Shown piece by piece: positions 1 through 7,179 of a stretch of 10,020 nucleotides of DNA. Position numbers and translations under genes: made by a program. Source of the DNA: Candidatus Bathyarchaeota archaeon. GTDB taxonomy: Archaea; Thermoproteota; Bathyarchaeia; TCS64. The DNA is taken from contig JAEHCT010000034.1 of the NCBI GenBank assembly GCA_020697635.1, positions 1 to 10,020 of the forward strand, given 5' to 3'. The notes beneath the pieces were generated by a model. The model was not told the origin of the DNA and did no database searches. It saw nothing but the letters and a program-made list of their open reading frames with translations. The first letter of the stretch is position 1. Each line of letters starts with the position of its first letter.

Positions 1-55
1 CAACACGGTCCAGGTTTCGGTGCGGAACAAGGAAGTCTACCTCGAGAAAAAGTAG
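1..55 (+). CDS. C-terminal end of an unidentified protein (partial)
   Basis: The window opens inside a reading frame whose codons from position 2 give NTVQVSVRNKEVYLEKK, followed by a TAG stop at 53-55. The alternation of hydrophobic and polar residues (VQVSV, EVYLE) looks like a terminal beta strand and ends in a lysine-rich tail, which reads as plausible protein. Seventeen residues are too few to assign a family. It lies 153 nt upstream of hypE on the same strand. hypE has its own TATA-like box, so co-transcription is not required. It could also be a chance open frame. Confidence 0.45.
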   Translation, partial: NTVQVSVRNKEVYLEKK

Positions 56-166
56 CCAAATGTACACGGCTGAGCCGGACAGCATAGATACCCCCTAGTT
101 AATAATGTGCAGCCCCGGGCAACTCCCAGCCCAACACGATGATGATAAAACCCCCAGACACCAGCA

Positions 167-203
167 ACATATATCACCCGTGGCGCACGCCAATAGAGGA
201 GAG
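167..203 (+). promoter_or_regulatory. hypE promoter TATA box and ribosome binding site
   Basis: A TATA-like box ACATATAT lies at 167-174. At the usual archaeal distance of about 25 nt from the box centre, transcription would start near 196, giving a leader of about 12 nt. A purine-rich Shine-Dalgarno stretch, GAGGAGAG at 196-203 with core GGAG at 198-201, stands 7 nt before the ATG at 209. The two sites together support the chosen hypE start. The rest of 56-166 shows nothing I can assign. Confidence 0.5.
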
Positions 204-208
204 AAGCC

Positions 209-1231
209 ATGACCGACGACACGGTTAAGCTCAGCCACGGCGCCGGCGGAGCCACCGAGGAGACCCTGATACAAACCCTCTTCCTAAAGGTCTTCGAGAG
301 ACGCCAAGCCATGGAAGGCATAGCCCTCGACGCCCTAGACGACGGCGCCAGCATCAGGATCGGCAACACCGAGATAATACTCAGCACAGACGGCCACACC
401 GTGGACCCCATCTTCTTCCCCGGCGGCGACCTGGGCCGCCTCGCTGTCTGCGGCGCCGTCAACGACACCGCCGTCATGGGCGCCGAGCCCGTAGCCGTCC
501 TCGACTCCATCATCGTCGAGGAGGGCTACCCCATGGCTAAGCTCCGCAGGATCGTCGAGTCCATGAACGAGGCCGCCAACGAGGCCGGCGTAGCCATCAT
601 CGCCGGCGACTTCAAGGTCATGCCCAAGGGCAGCCTCGACGGCATGGTCATAAGCACCACGGGCGTAGGCGTCCTCAAAGGCCCCAGGGTACTCGATAGC
701 CAAGCCCAGCCCGGCGACAAGGTCATAGTCACGGGCACCGTCGGCGACCACGGCATCGCCCTCATGTCGAAGCGGGAGGGCCTCTCCTTCCAGACGACGC
801 TGACTTCAGACGTCGCGCCCATACACGAGACCACCGCAGCGGCTCAGAGAGCCGGAGACATCCACTGCATGAAGGACCCCACCAGAGGCGGCCTAGCCAT
901 GGCCCTCAACGACATCGCCGCCAAGTCACGGACAAGCATCTGGCTCGACGCCGACAGTATACCCGTCAAGCCCAGCGTACGCGCCGCCTCCGAGATGCTG
1001 GGCCTCGACCCCCTGGAGGTAACCTGCGAGGGAAAAGCCGTCATCGTCACCAGCCCCGACACAGCAGAAGCCGTGCTCTCCGCAGTAAAGAAGACCAGAT
1101 ACGGCGCCGACGCCCAGATCATAGGAGAAGTAAGTGAAGAAAGACCCGGCCTGGTGCTCCTAAGAACCGTTGTCGGAGGCACGCGAGTATTGAGGAAGCC
1201 CCTCGGGGAGCCCATCCCCAGGGTCTGCTAG
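209..1231 (+). CDS. hypE: Hydrogenase maturation factor HypE
   Basis: The 340-aa product has the usual HypE length. In this family HypF transfers a carbamoyl group to the C-terminal cysteine of HypE. HypE dehydrates it with ATP to a thiocyanate, which supplies the cyanide ligands of the Fe atom in [NiFe]-hydrogenases, in the cytoplasm with HypC and HypD. Seen here are the N-terminal LSHGAGG (residues 8-14), the AIRS/PurM-type core with STDGHTV near 59-65 and GDLGRLAVCGAVNDTAVMGA at 73-92, the DPTRGGLA segment at 213-220, and the diagnostic C-terminal PRVC ending in Cys340 (usually PRIC in the family). At 273-276 it has CEGK; I recall Asn as common at the first of these positions, so the Cys is mildly unusual. 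The ATG start has a good Shine-Dalgarno. No other hyp gene is in the window. The last 23 codons overlap scpB antisense. Confidence 0.96.
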   Translation: MTDDTVKLSHGAGGATEETLIQTLFLKVFERRQAMEGIALDALDDGASIRIGNTEIILSTDGHTVDPIFFPGGDLGRLAVCGAVNDTAVMGAEPVAVLDSIIVEEGYPMAKLRRIVESMNEAANEAGVAIIAGDFKVMPKGSLDGMVISTTGVGVLKGPRVLDSQAQPGDKVIVTGTVGDHGIALMSKREGLSFQTTLTSDVAPIHETTAAAQRAGDIHCMKDPTRGGLAMALNDIAAKSRTSIWLDADSIPVKPSVRAASEMLGLDPLEVTCEGKAVIVTSPDTAEAVLSAVKKTRYGADAQIIGEVSEERPGLVLLRTVVGGTRVLRKPLGEPIPRVC

Positions 1232-1840
1232 CTCCTCCTCCATGTCATCCAGCTCGCCGAAGAGGTCGCCGACGCTATCCGTGTCCCCGTTCTCCAGCTT
1301 GGTGATCTTCAGCTCCCTGAATACCTGCTTCAGCTGCAGCCTGCTCTTAGCCGGGTTGTGGCTGAACCCGAAGTAGTCCCCGAAGAACGGGGTAGTCGTC
1401 ACGATGAAGCTCCGGTCCTCGGAGCGTTCCCTGTGGATGAGGCCCATGCTCTCCATCATCCGCAGATGCCCGTAGACGTGGCCTCCCCTGTCCGCGACCA
1501 CCTGCCTCTGGTCCACGGGCTGGTGGAACGCCACGTAGCTCAGCGTCTTCAGCGGCCCCACCGTGAGGAGCGGCTTGTTGTTGAACTGCTTCACCATGTC
1601 GTCGTACTCCTCGCTAAGCTGCATCGCCGCCCTCCCGTCATCGTGGAGGACCACCTCCAGCGCCCCGCCCCGCAAGCCGTACCTCTCGGCTAGGCTCCCC
1701 ACGAGCTTCCTTACCACCCTCTCCGATCTGGTGCCCACGACGGACTTGAGGTCGTCGACGTGGATGGGCCTCCCGGCCGAGTACAGCGCCGCCTCCAGAC
1801 TGCATATGCGTCTCTCGAACCTTGTCGATGCCTGGCTCAA
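1160..1840 (-). CDS. scpB: Segregation and condensation protein B (ScpB)
   Basis: The 226-aa product matches ScpB, the winged-helix dimer that binds the kleisin ScpA and regulates the Smc ATPase ring during chromosome condensation and segregation. The first winged helix is about residues 7-75 (LEAALYSAGRPIHVDDL is the typical opening). The second is about 88-160 and ends in the family-like TTTPFFGDYFGFS. After about 195 the tail is acidic and low in complexity. The start is TTG at 1840, because the homology begins just after it; the frame stays open further upstream, but that stretch reads as scpA shadow. A Shine-Dalgarno GGAGG lies at 1848-1852 with a 7-nt spacer. The start overlaps the scpA TGA stop as TTGA. 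The last 23 codons (204-226) lie antisense to the end of hypE and may be dispensable. It is the third gene of the smc-scpA-scpB operon. Confidence 0.9.
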   Translation of the reverse strand: MSQASTRFERRICSLEAALYSAGRPIHVDDLKSVVGTRSERVVRKLVGSLAERYGLRGGALEVVLHDDGRAAMQLSEEYDDMVKQFNNKPLLTVGPLKTLSYVAFHQPVDQRQVVADRGGHVYGHLRMMESMGLIHRERSEDRSFIVTTTPFFGDYFGFSHNPAKSRLQLKQVFRELKITKLENGDTDSVGDLFGELDDMEEELADPGDGLPEGLPQYSRASDNGS

Positions 1841-2496
1841 ACCGCGTCCTCCGTCACCGTTATGACGATGTCCAGCTCCTCGTCGTCCTGCAACAGATCG
1901 ATCATCATCCTCTGAGCGAGGAACAGCAACATCATGAAGATGCGCACCACCTCGGCCCAGTCCTGCCCCGTGACGAGATTTGTGAGCCTTATTTCGCCAC
2001 CGCGGTCGTACCTCCACCGCAACTCCTCCAGCAGGTCGTCCGCCCTGCTCTCTATCTCCAGGAGGTACCGCTCCGCCTCCAAGAAGTCCGGGATGGGGGT
2101 GGGCAGCACAGGCAGCTTCGGCTGAAGGCTCCGGGACCTATCCGTGAGCGCTTTCTCAAGGGCCTCGATGAGGTCGTTCACCGTGGTGGTCGTGTGCTCG
2201 AACCTGAACGGCAGCGGCAGCGCGGGCGGCAGATACACGTCGTCCCTAGCCTCGTCAGGCTGCGGCAGCTCCTCCATCGTGAGGAGCAGCTCCGCCTTCT
2301 TCAAGTAGATGAGAACGCTGCTGTGGATCGCCGTGCCGGCGAGCCTGAAGTCGATGCCGGCCTTCTCCATCTCCTCCAGCAGCGTCGTGAGGAGCAGCGC
2401 GAGGTCCACGTTCCAAGGAGACACCTTGTCGAGCTTGCTCTCCCTGAACAGCACGTCCCAAGGCTGACGCAGATAGTATGGCTTCTGCTTGGTCAA
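1837..2496 (-). CDS. scpA: Segregation and condensation protein A (ScpA, kleisin)
   Basis: The 219-aa product is a short archaeal-type ScpA. It is the kleisin that bridges the two heads of an Smc dimer, its N-terminal region binding the Smc neck and its C-terminal winged helix binding the other head. The N-terminal part shows the family pattern QPWDVLFRESKLDKVSPWNV, followed by ALLLTTLLEEMEKAGIDFRLAG and a helix rich in Leu (about residues 55-75). The C-terminal winged helix covers about 165-219 (EVVRIFMMLLFLAQRMMIDLLQ). The start is TTG at 2496, overlapping the smc TGA stop (2495-2493) as TTGA. An SD-like GGTGG lies 4-5 nt upstream. Its own TGA stop at 1837-1839 overlaps the scpB TTG in the same way. 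The arrangement implies translational coupling along the operon. Confidence 0.93.
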   Translation of the reverse strand: MTKQKPYYLRQPWDVLFRESKLDKVSPWNVDLALLLTTLLEEMEKAGIDFRLAGTAIHSSVLIYLKKAELLLTMEELPQPDEARDDVYLPPALPLPFRFEHTTTTVNDLIEALEKALTDRSRSLQPKLPVLPTPIPDFLEAERYLLEIESRADDLLEELRWRYDRGGEIRLTNLVTGQDWAEVVRIFMMLLFLAQRMMIDLLQDDEELDIVITVTEDAV

Positions 2497-5400
2497 GCCG
2501 CCACCTTCGCCTCCCTCATTGGCAGCGACAGGACCCTGCTGACGCCGTTCTGGGCGAACACCCCGTAGATCCTGTCAGCGTTGTGGACCATCACGTCTTT
2601 GAGGCTGATCATGAGGAACTGGCCGTCGGTGGCGTTCTCCTTCAGCACCTCGGCGAGCCTGCTGGTGTTCAGGTCGTCCAGGTGGGCGTCTATCTCGTCG
2701 AACAGGTAGAACGGCGCCTTCAGGAAGCGCTGGATGGCGAGGAGGTACGCTATCGCGGCGACGCTCCTCTCCCCGCCGGACGCTCCGCTGGCTAGCCTCA
2801 TGGGCTTCCCCGGGAACTGGATGTAGAGGTCGACGCCGCCGCTGAACGGGTCCTCGGGCTTCTGGAGCTCGAGCTGCCCGTCGCCGCCGCCGGTGAGCCT
2901 GCCGAATATATCGCTGAAGTTCTCGCATATCTGGTCGTAGGCGTTCATGAAGTGGGCCTGCTTCTCCCGCTCTATCTCGTCGATGAACTTGAGGATGCTC
3001 TTCTTCTCCTCCTCCATGCCGTTGATCCTTGTACTCCTCTGCTTGTACTCCCGCATGGTTATACCGTAGTGCTCTATGGCAAGCTGGTTTATGGCGCCGA
3101 GGCTCCTCTTCTCGTTCCTTATCTGGCCCAGCCGCCGCTGCACCTGTTCGACCCCCAGCTCGTCCGTCTCGATCCTGTCGCTGAAGCCCAGGCGCGCCAG
3201 CTCGTCGAGCCTCTGCTCCGCCTGGAGCTTCACCTTCTCCGTCTCCAGTGTGAGGCTGCCGACCCGTCTCTCCGTCTCCGCCCTGCGCCTGTCCAGGCTC
3301 TCGATCCTGTTGTTGATCTGCCTCAGAGTCCTCTGGTGCAGCTCGTATACCTTGCTGGTGGCCTCCACCTCGGATGTGACCTCCCTGAGCACCTCGTCCA
3401 CCTCCATGAGGTCCTTCTCCACCTCGGCGAGCTGTCCATCGATCTCCTTCGCCTCAGAGCCCAGCGAGGCTATCTCTTTCCTAGCTCTCTGTATGTCCTG
3501 CTCGGCCTCCGTGATCTTGAGGCTGAGTATCCTGTCCACGAAGCCCGACTGGATGGTCCTGTCGTTCTCCATGTCGGCCACCCGCCTCTCCAGCAGCCCC
3601 ATCTCGTGGTTCAGCGTGTTCCTGTCGAGCTCCAGGCTGGCGACGTCGCTGAGCCTCACCTCCCGGAGCTCTACGATGCGCGTCTTCGTCTCATCTATCT
3701 GCTCCAGAGTCTTGACCTTCCTCTCCTCGAGGATGGTCTTGAGCCTGAGCTCGTTCCCCATCTCCTCCTTGGCCTTCTCAACGCTGTCCTCAAGCATCTT
3801 CAAGCTATAGTCCAGGCGGTCGATGCTCTCCCGTGTCGCCTTCATGTCGTCGTCGATACGCTTGACCCGCTCCTGGCTGTCCTCCATGTACTGGGTGAAC
3901 TTGCGGAGATCGAAACCAGATGATTTGAGCTCCCTCATCCTGCTGCTGAGCTTACTCCTGAGGGCCCTGATGGTCGTCGACAGGTTGCTGATGGACTCGT
4001 CCGTCGGTATGAGCTTGCTCCAGTCGGGCGGCCTCCTGTAGTAGCCGCCCTTGATGCCGCCGTAGGCGTCGAAGACGTCCCCGCTCTTGGTGACGGCTCT
4101 GTACCCTTCCGTGGCCACCTTCTCCGCGGCGTCGGCGTCCTCCACGACGTACGTGTCCCCCCAGACCATGTAGACGGCTGGGGCGTAGATGTCGTCGTAT
4201 CTTATGAGCTCGGGGACGGCCCCCACGACGTCCTTGATCTTTAACTGGGGAAGCTCCTCTGGCTTCCTCAGCCTGTCCAGCGGGATGAAGTGGGTCATGC
4301 CCAGCCTGGTCTTCTTGAGGCGCTCGACGTTCTCCTTCGCCACGCCCACGTCGTCGACCACGACGGCGTTTATCCAGCCCCCGGCCGCGCTCCTCACGGC
4401 CCTCTGGATGGGCAGATCTATCTTAAGCAGGCTCCTGAAGGGGCCGTGGTAGCCGTCTATGGCCCCCGCCTCCCCTATCTCCACTATCCTCTCGAGGGCC
4501 TTCTCTTCGGTGACCACGTGCCGCCACAGGTCCTTCTTGGCCGAGAACTCCGTGATGGTAGTCTCGGCGTCCTTCGCCAACTGGTTGGCGCCCTCTATGG
4601 TGCTCCTGATGCTGCGCTGATGCGTGACCTGATCCTCGACGGTCTTGATCATGTCCTCTAGCTTCTTGGCCTCCTCGTCCTTGAGGCTCTCGTACTCCTT
4701 CAGCTTGTCCTCCAAGGACTGCCTGCGCTCCAAGAAGCTCTGCCTGCGCTCCTCGAGGCCAGCGATCCTCTCCTCCATGGCCTCGGCCGCGATGGCGTGC
4801 CTGTTCATGTCGGTCTCGATGCCGGTGAGGCTCTCCTGCATGGGCATCAGGGACTCGGTGAACTCCTCCAGGGTCCTCTGGTTATGCTCCGCCGTCTCCC
4901 GGGCCGAGTGGATCCTCAAATTGATCTCACCCAGCTCGGTCCGTCTCCCGTCGAGCTCCTTCCTCAGCTCGTCCTCCAGCTCGCCCAGCTCCTGTAGCTG
5001 GGTGTTCCGGCTCGAGATCTCTATCCGCGAGCCCTCGATCTCGCTCTCCTTCTCGAGAATACCCGTCTGTAAGGCGACCTCTTTCTGCTCTATCCCCCTG
5101 AGCCTGCCGTGGAGGCTCTCCCTTAACGTGTTCTTCCCCACGAGCTCGGACCTGAGCATGGGGAGCCTGGTGTTGCCCCGCTCCGCCGCCTCCTTGTTGA
5201 ACTCGTCGAGCCTCTGCTGAGCCTCGGCTCGCTCCTCGACGAACCTCTCCCTCTCCTCCTCTAAGCCCTTGATCTCTTCCTGCCTCTCCCGTATCTGGCC
5301 CTGGATCCCGTCCAGCTTCGCCTCGAGGTCTTTGAGCTGGCCGCTAAGCCTGTAAGCGTTGAGCCTCCTCTCCTCCTTGTCTAGGAGGTTATATGTGATG

Positions 5401-6047
5401 GCGTTGTTCCTCTGCTTCTCCAGCTCGTTAACCTGCTTCTTGATCTCCTCGATCCTCGCGGAGGCTACCTCGATCTTCCTCTCCGCCTCCGTAAGCCTCA
5501 CCCTGGCTGAGGCCTTCTTCTCGTCGTACTCCGTGATGCCCACGAGGTCCTCGAGGGAGTTCATACGCTCCTGGGGCGTGAGGTCGCTGAGCCGTGTGGC
5601 CGTGCCCTGGAGAACGATGTTGTAGCCTCCCGGCGTTATCCCAGCCATCTCTATGAGGTCCACTACTCTGCGGCGGCTGGTGCGTTTGCCGTTTAGGTAG
5701 TACGAGCTCTTGCCGTCCCTATCCATCTTGCGGCCTATGCTCACGGTGGACCTGTCGACGGGGAGTCCCCTGTCGGTGTTGTTGAAGTAGAGGCTGACCT
5801 GTGAGATCTGGGCTCGACCTACGTGTTCCTCCCCGGCGCCGTCGTAGATCAGCCCACTCAGGTCGGGGGCTCTCATCCTCTTGGAGCCAAGCTCCCCGAG
5901 GGCGAACTGGACGGCGTCGAGTATGTTGCTCTTGCCGCTGCCGTTGGGCCCGGTGATTATGTTGAACCCTGGCTGGAAGTTGAGCCTGATGGGTTCTCCT
6001 CCAAAGGACTTGAAGTTCTTGATGACCACCCTGCTTATATGTACCAC
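2493..6047 (-). CDS. smc: Chromosome segregation ATPase Smc
   Basis: The 1184-aa product is a full-length Smc, the ATP-driven ring protein that organises and separates chromosomes with ScpA and ScpB. Seen in order: an N-terminal head with Walker A GPNGSGKS (residues 33-40) and a Q-loop in IVLQG (about 145-149); a first coiled coil about 175-515; a hinge about 525-675 that includes DVFDAYGGIKGGYYRRP; a return coiled coil about 685-1020; and a C-terminal head with signature ASGGERS (1089-1095) and Walker B FYLFDEID (1113-1120) with catalytic Glu1118. No key motif is missing and the frame is unbroken. The start is GTG at 6047, leading into the expected MVHISRVVIKNFKSF. The only SD-like sequence is a weak GGAG at 6059-6062. 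It is the first gene of the operon. Confidence 0.98.
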   Translation of the reverse strand: MVHISRVVIKNFKSFGGEPIRLNFQPGFNIITGPNGSGKSNILDAVQFALGELGSKRMRAPDLSGLIYDGAGEEHVGRAQISQVSLYFNNTDRGLPVDRSTVSIGRKMDRDGKSSYYLNGKRTSRRRVVDLIEMAGITPGGYNIVLQGTATRLSDLTPQERMNSLEDLVGITEYDEKKASARVRLTEAERKIEVASARIEEIKKQVNELEKQRNNAITYNLLDKEERRLNAYRLSGQLKDLEAKLDGIQGQIRERQEEIKGLEEERERFVEERAEAQQRLDEFNKEAAERGNTRLPMLRSELVGKNTLRESLHGRLRGIEQKEVALQTGILEKESEIEGSRIEISSRNTQLQELGELEDELRKELDGRRTELGEINLRIHSARETAEHNQRTLEEFTESLMPMQESLTGIETDMNRHAIAAEAMEERIAGLEERRQSFLERRQSLEDKLKEYESLKDEEAKKLEDMIKTVEDQVTHQRSIRSTIEGANQLAKDAETTITEFSAKKDLWRHVVTEEKALERIVEIGEAGAIDGYHGPFRSLLKIDLPIQRAVRSAAGGWINAVVVDDVGVAKENVERLKKTRLGMTHFIPLDRLRKPEELPQLKIKDVVGAVPELIRYDDIYAPAVYMVWGDTYVVEDADAAEKVATEGYRAVTKSGDVFDAYGGIKGGYYRRPPDWSKLIPTDESISNLSTTIRALRSKLSSRMRELKSSGFDLRKFTQYMEDSQERVKRIDDDMKATRESIDRLDYSLKMLEDSVEKAKEEMGNELRLKTILEERKVKTLEQIDETKTRIVELREVRLSDVASLELDRNTLNHEMGLLERRVADMENDRTIQSGFVDRILSLKITEAEQDIQRARKEIASLGSEAKEIDGQLAEVEKDLMEVDEVLREVTSEVEATSKVYELHQRTLRQINNRIESLDRRRAETERRVGSLTLETEKVKLQAEQRLDELARLGFSDRIETDELGVEQVQRRLGQIRNEKRSLGAINQLAIEHYGITMREYKQRSTRINGMEEEKKSILKFIDEIEREKQAHFMNAYDQICENFSDIFGRLTGGGDGQLELQKPEDPFSGGVDLYIQFPGKPMRLASGASGGERSVAAIAYLLAIQRFLKAPFYLFDEIDAHLDDLNTSRLAEVLKENATDGQFLMISLKDVMVHNADRIYGVFAQNGVSRVLSLPMREAKVAA

Positions 6048-6091
6048 TCAAATTCACACTCCAGGCTACGCGTCCTCCCCCATGCTCTCTA

Positions 6092-6099
6092 TAGTTAAA
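6092..6099 (-). promoter_or_regulatory. Possible smc operon TATA box
   Basis: The - strand reads TTTAACTA here, within an AT-rich patch in otherwise mixed sequence. Transcription would start near 6070, about 23 nt before the smc GTG. It is only a weak match to a TATA box. A second candidate further upstream at 6270-6284 could also serve smc with a leader of about 200 nt. Confidence 0.3.
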
Positions 6100-6236
6100 T
6101 CTAGATGGTAACCGCTACTAGTTTACCATGGATGTGTTAACAATTCAAGATTGATGTTCGACGGAGCCGCTCTAAACCGCGTATTACTACGTATTATGAA
6201 GGGATTATGGGCCACCGCTGATCAACCCCGAGTTGC

Positions 6237-6251
6237 TCTCACTTCGTGAGA
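6237..6251. repeat. Perfect 6-bp inverted repeat in the uppS-smc gap
   Basis: TCTCAC and GTGAGA flank a TTC loop, a compact hairpin or a possible operator-like site. No T-run follows directly on either strand, so it is not a classical intrinsic terminator. On the - strand it lies about 25-35 nt downstream of the AT-rich patch at 6269-6281, that is, near a possible transcription start. Its role is unknown. Confidence 0.4.
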
Positions 6252-6303
6252 ATAATACAAGCAGAACGAGTTTTTTAAGTCTTCCCCACCACCCGTACAA
6301 GGC

Positions 6304-6309
6304 AAAAAA
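6304..6309 (-). terminator. T-run terminator after uppS
   Basis: Six consecutive T residues on the - strand begin 44 nt beyond the uppS stop codon. Further T-rich sequence lies between the stop and this run (6328-6340 region). Archaeal RNA polymerase terminates on such U-tracts without needing a hairpin, and none is seen here. Confidence 0.4.
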
Positions 6310-6352
6310 CACAGTGACGGCCAACGATATTTAAAACAAACACGAAATCCCC

Positions 6353-7147
6353 CTATTTCCCGAACCGGCGGTGACGAAGCTGATAACTCCTGATGGCCCT
6401 CATCAGATCGATCTTGCGGAACGCCGGCCAGTAGACATCCAATATGAAGAGCTCGCTGTAAGCCCCCTGCCACACGAGGAAGTTGCTGAGCCTGGACTCG
6501 CCTGACGTCCTGATAATGAGATCCGGGTCAGGCTGAGGAAGAAACGAGGTGTAGAGGTTCGCCTCAATGACCTCCTCGTCGATCATCTCCGGCTCCATCT
6601 CGCCGCTCTTGACCCTTGAAGCGATCTTCCTCAGGGCGTCGACTATCTCGGCCCTCCCGCCGTAAGCTATGGCGATGTTGAGATAGTACCGGTCGTAGTC
6701 CTTCGTGGCCTCCTCCACCTCGTGGATGAGTTCCTGGAGGCGCTGCGGCAGAGTGTTGATCCTCCCGATGGCTCTCACCTTGACGCGGCTGTCGTGTATG
6801 CGGCTGGACTTCATGACCTCCTTTAGAGTCCTCTCGAAGAGCTTCATCAGCTCCTGAACCTCCTTCTCCTCTCGGTTGAAGTTCTCGGTGGAGAAAGAGT
6901 ACAGGGTCACCGTCTCGACGCCCAGCTCAAGGCACCAGTCGAGGAACTCCTCGACCTTGTCGGCTCCCTCCCAGTGTCCCTCCCACGGGATCATGTTCTG
7001 GCTGACGGCCCATCGCCGGTTACCGTCCATGATGACGCCAACGTGGTTGGGCTTTTCCATCGAGTCTACCTGTTTCTTAAGCCATCTCTCGTAGACGCCG
7101 TAGACGCCGATGACTGAGAGGACCTCGTAGAGCATCTTTCCCGCCAT
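6353..7147 (-). CDS. uppS: cis-prenyltransferase (UppS / undecaprenyl diphosphate synthase family)
   Basis: The 264-aa product belongs to the cis-polyprenyl diphosphate synthases, which add isopentenyl diphosphate units in cis to an allylic primer. In archaea the product is the polyprenol/dolichol-type carrier used for glycosylation. Visible motifs are HVGVIMDGNRRWA (residues 35-47, with catalytic Asp41), YSFSTENFNR (about 83-92), the IIRTSGESRLSNF segment (about 221-233), and LVWQGAYSELFI followed by the substrate-binding PAF. The N-terminal helix MLYEVLSVIGVYGVYERWL is the usual amphipathic anchor. Two starts are possible: ATG at 7147, or ATG at 7135, which fits the family N-terminus and a leaderless transcript from the TATA box at 7161-7171. 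The frame stays open far upstream, but that part is DUF373 shadow. It lies 32 nt downstream of the DUF373 gene. Confidence 0.94.
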   Translation of the reverse strand: MAGKMLYEVLSVIGVYGVYERWLKKQVDSMEKPNHVGVIMDGNRRWAVSQNMIPWEGHWEGADKVEEFLDWCLELGVETVTLYSFSTENFNREEKEVQELMKLFERTLKEVMKSSRIHDSRVKVRAIGRINTLPQRLQELIHEVEEATKDYDRYYLNIAIAYGGRAEIVDALRKIASRVKSGEMEPEMIDEEVIEANLYTSFLPQPDPDLIIRTSGESRLSNFLVWQGAYSELFILDVYWPAFRKIDLMRAIRSYQLRHRRFGK

Positions 7148-7160
7148 AGTCCACGACTGT

Positions 7161-7171
7161 GTAAATAAATA
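7161..7171 (-). promoter_or_regulatory. TATA box between DUF373 and uppS
   Basis: The - strand reads TATTTATTTAC within the 32-nt gap. Counting about 25 nt from its centre puts the transcription start near 7141. That is inside the 7147 reading frame but just ahead of the second ATG at 7135. So uppS may have its own promoter and a leaderless message beginning at the second ATG, besides readthrough from the upstream gene. Confidence 0.45.
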
Positions 7172-7179
7172 GTTCGTGC

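Larger units (their letters stand above)
6048..6352. other. 305-nt intergenic region between uppS and smc
   Basis: I find no convincing gene here. It holds a T6 run on the - strand at 6304-6309, about 44 nt past the uppS stop, suitable for archaeal termination. A second AT-rich patch reads ACTTAAAAAACTC on the - strand (about 6269-6281). A perfect 6-bp stem with a 3-nt loop (TCTCAC TTC GTGAGA) lies at 6237-6251. The hexamer GTATTA is repeated at 6181 and 6191. The smc promoter must lie here, and the spacing leaves room for a small RNA, but nothing proves one. Confidence 0.5.

Noticed and set aside
139..160. C-box-like ATGATGA upstream of hypE, possible C/D box guide RNA
   Set aside because: No CTGA D or D' box follows at a suitable distance and no second box pair is present.
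1841..2017. Upstream extension of the scpB frame
   Set aside because: The translation is His/Arg/Gly-rich shadow of scpA. ScpB homology and a Shine-Dalgarno place the start at TTG 1840.
1822..2568. + strand open frame (248 codons) across scpA
   Set aside because: It is the complement of scpA with biased Arg/Gln/Leu-rich composition. ScpA on the - strand has clear family motifs and operon context.
2952..3923. Long + strand open frame (323 codons) inside smc
   Set aside because: It is antisense to the Smc coiled coil. Its Leu/Val/Pro-rich translation is the typical by-product of GC-rich coiled-coil codons, and it has no recognisable motif.
6205..6225. CTGA in the uppS-smc gap as a possible D box
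   Set aside because: No C box matching RTGATGA lies upstream on the same strand at guide distance.
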